DNA from: Moraxellaceae bacterium
GTDB taxonomy: Bacteria > Pseudomonadota > Gammaproteobacteria > Pseudomonadales > UBA3067
Assembly (NCBI GenBank): GCA_002401525.1
Contig: NVTH01000084.1
Coordinates: forward strand, 1,792 to 9,540
Direction: 5' to 3'
DNA: 7,749 nt
The notes under the pieces were generated by a model. The model was not told where the DNA came from, searched no databases, and saw only the letters and a program-made list of their open reading frames with translations. This document shows, piece after piece, positions 6,658-7,749 of this stretch. The position numbers and the translations under genes were made by a program. How positions within the stretch are numbered: the first letter of the stretch is position 1; every line of letters begins with the position of its first letter.

Positions 6658-6679
6658 AAGTTTTAAGGCCATTCAACCA

Positions 6680-6705
6680 CCCAAGTGCTTTATTAAGAAC
6701 TTGGG
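6680..6705 (-). promoter_or_regulatory. Leader hairpin just upstream of the ATG at 6672
   Basis: CCCAAGT (minus strand 6705-6699) pairs perfectly with ACTTGGG (6686-6680) around a 12-base loop. The second arm contains the only purine-rich stretch (TTGGGTGG) near the ATG at 6670-6672, so folding could hide a ribosome binding site. No T-run follows on the minus strand, so it is not an obvious terminator for the upstream gene. Confidence 0.3.
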
Positions 6706-6777
6706 GTTAAATAAAGAATAGCCTATACCGGGCAGGGCGTACTTATGCTGACTGTGAAGATTGAAGGCGTGGGGTAG

Positions 6778-7452
6778 TTAGGCCCAACCGCTGTTAGGGC
6801 GGGTGTTTCTTAGCATGGGGGCGATTAACCCAATGAATAGACCAATGATCATAATGATCGCACCGTACTTAAGACCTTTGTAGGTATTATCGTTTTCGAG
6901 TTTTTCTCGTTCGGCCTTGAGCTGCTCAATTTCGACTTCCATCAATTGATTTTTCTTGATCAACTCATTGTTGGCTTGGTCCATGCGGATCGCATTAGCG
7001 GAGACTTTCTTGATATGAGTCAGCTCGCCGGATAGTTTTGCGGTACTTTTTTCTAAACTTTTTTTCTCTTTGCGTAGTTGGCTAGTTTCGTCCTGTAGCT
7101 CAATAAGCTTTTTGACTTGGTCGCCACCACTGTTTTTAAGTTGTTCAAGTTGCTGATTAACTTTGGCAATTCTATGGCGTGCGATGGGCTGTATGAGCAA
7201 ATATTGGGTCTGAATCCAACCTTCGGTCCCCGAATTAGTTTTAACGTGCAGCCAAGTTTCATCTTCATTTTGATCAATGATTTCGACTTCGGTGCCGCTC
7301 TTCAAGCCTCGATGCACAATTCTGTGTTCGACGGTTTGGCCGCTGCGCAGTGGGACGTAAAGGACGTCGGAAATATAGCGCATTTCCGCTTCGGCTGCGC
7401 TGGCGAGTAATGTAATTAGGAGCAAGATTGCGGCGTTTAGCTTATTTTTCAC
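6778..7452 (-). CDS. YgiM-like (TIGR04211-type) SH3 domain protein with coiled coil and membrane anchor
   Basis: This 224-residue envelope protein has four parts in order: a signal peptide (about 1-22, ending ASAAEA), a bacterial SH3 domain (about 26-87, with YVPLRSGQ, GTEVEII, WLHVKTNSGTEGWI and QTQYL), a long charged coiled coil (about 95-189, rich in Glu, Lys and Gln with heptad leucines), and one membrane segment (about 195-213) followed by a short tail RNTRPNSGWA. The same architecture and length are found in E. coli YgiM and its relatives, whose role is not well settled. The SH3 domain should lie in the periplasm, held on an extended stalk from the inner membrane. The start is GTG (7450-7452), chosen because it gives a complete signal peptide; no clear Shine-Dalgarno sequence precedes it. 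The gene lies 174 bases downstream of yciI and 124 bases upstream of the ATPase start, all on the same strand. Confidence is high for family, low for function. Confidence 0.85.
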   Translation of the reverse strand: MKNKLNAAILLLITLLASAAEAEMRYISDVLYVPLRSGQTVEHRIVHRGLKSGTEVEIIDQNEDETWLHVKTNSGTEGWIQTQYLLIQPIARHRIAKVNQQLEQLKNSGGDQVKKLIELQDETSQLRKEKKSLEKSTAKLSGELTHIKKVSANAIRMDQANNELIKKNQLMEVEIEQLKAEREKLENDNTYKGLKYGAIIMIIGLFIGLIAPMLRNTRPNSGWA

Positions 7453-7512
7453 AGAGATAATTTCGCGGGTTGTCTATTGAGTGGTGATGCATGTGACCAT
7501 CTTCTTTAAGAA

Positions 7513-7557
7513 ATTGTAGCAATGATAATACCTTAGCGCCTATTATCAGAGTGTCAA
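7513..7557 (-). promoter_or_regulatory. Candidate promoter with overlapping inverted repeat before the YgiM-like gene
   Basis: On the minus strand TTGACA (7557-7552) is followed by TATTAT (7530-7525) at a long 21-base spacing and by an extended -10 TGCTACAAT (TACAAT at 7518-7513). GATAATA (7524-7530) and TATTATC (7541-7547) form a perfect 7-bp inverted repeat with a 10-base centre, lying between the -35 and the start region. That is where an operator would sit. Both promoter and operator readings are inferred from sequence alone. Confidence 0.3.
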
Positions 7558-7626
7558 CCATCTCACAGTCTACCGCTATAGCACTTAATGCGCCAACAAC
7601 GATGCTATTTGGCCTAGCAAGTAGGG

Positions 7627-7749
7627 TTAAGGCAGGACCTTTTTGAACGGTTTAACGGTTACTTTTTCATAAACTCCTGCCTGCATGTAGGGATCATCAT
7701 CGGCCCAACTTTTCGCTTGCTCTAAATTGTTAAATTCAGCGATCACCAG
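7627..7749 (-). CDS. yciI: YciI family protein (partial, C-terminal 40 residues)
   Basis: The frame enters from the right edge of the window and ends at a TAA (7627-7629). The visible part includes [20 protein letters not shown] followed by [15 protein letters not shown], which is very close to the C-terminus of proteobacterial YciI proteins, small ferredoxin-like-fold dimers of about 95-100 residues. The DDPY segment, from the conserved pocket, is intact; the conserved histidine nearer the N-terminus lies outside the window. The biochemical role of YciI is unclear despite a resemblance to dehydrochlorinase-type active sites. The gene is upstream of, and in the same orientation as, the YgiM-like gene, but the 174-base gap with its own candidate promoter means they need not share a transcript. 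Identification is firm although the N-terminus lies outside the window. Confidence 0.88.
   Translation of the reverse strand: MVIAEFNNLEQAKSWADDDPYMQAGVYEKVTVKPFKKVLP

Noticed and set aside
6680..6705. Hairpin as a rho-independent terminator for the YgiM-like gene
   Set aside because: The minus-strand sequence after the stem is TGGTTGAATG with no T-run, and the loop is long. A role in translation of the ATPase leader fits better.
7117..7410. 97-codon plus-strand ORF, and 7053-7277 minus-strand ORF
   Set aside because: Both overlap the YgiM-like gene in other frames. The real frame has a signal peptide, SH3 motifs, a coiled coil and a membrane segment.
1..7749. CRISPR array, tRNA, rRNA or insertion sequence
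   Set aside because: No regularly spaced repeats with unique spacers, no cloverleaf or rRNA-like sequence, and no transposase frame or paired terminal inverted repeats were seen.

Overview
The window looks like a chromosomal segment of a gammaproteobacterium, probably a marine or environmental one of moderate GC content. The basis is the set of families present: a YbbA/YbbP ABC exporter pair, a YgiM-type (TIGR04211-like) membrane-anchored SH3 protein, a YciI protein whose C-terminus is very typical of gammaproteobacteria, and an MlaC-type domain. I cannot name the genus from sequence alone.

Layout. Bases 1-57 are probably the last codons of a plus-strand gene, followed by a convincing rho-independent terminator (75-114). 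A minus-strand enoyl-CoA hydratase/isomerase family gene fills 124-894. Bases 895-1903 are a gene-poor kilobase. It holds a 41-codon remnant resembling the N-terminal dinucleotide-binding motif of a ketopantoate reductase-like enzyme (1090-1215, minus), several hairpins and palindromes (1396-1448, 1487-1509, 1615-1646) and a short GC-rich patch (1660-1700). A plus-strand gene at 1904-3325 encodes an exported protein that joins an MlaC-like phospholipid-carrier domain to a family 3 solute-binding domain. It ends in a three-copy 13-bp tandem repeat and converges on a minus-strand block.

That block, in transcription order, is yciI (partial, from the window end to 7627), the YgiM-like SH3/coiled-coil/membrane protein (7452-6778), the YbbA-like ATPase (about 6653-5907) and the YbbP-like FtsX-type permease (5925-3439). 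The ATPase and permease genes overlap by 19 bp and should form one ABC complex of the lipoprotein/envelope exporter type. YbbP-like permeases, MlaC and YgiM-like proteins all belong to the cell envelope, but nothing here shows that they work together.

Most interesting points: (1) the MlaC plus solute-binding-domain fusion, encoded without any neighbouring Mla or amino-acid ABC transporter genes; (2) the 5' end of the YbbA-like gene, which has no in-frame ATG before the ATPase core but carries three imperfect 13-bp tandem repeats, where loss of one repeat would bring an upstream ATG into frame; (3) a hairpin just upstream of that ATG; (4) the enzyme remnant and structured elements of the 1-kb intergenic region. 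No CRISPR array, rRNA, tRNA or intact insertion sequence was seen.
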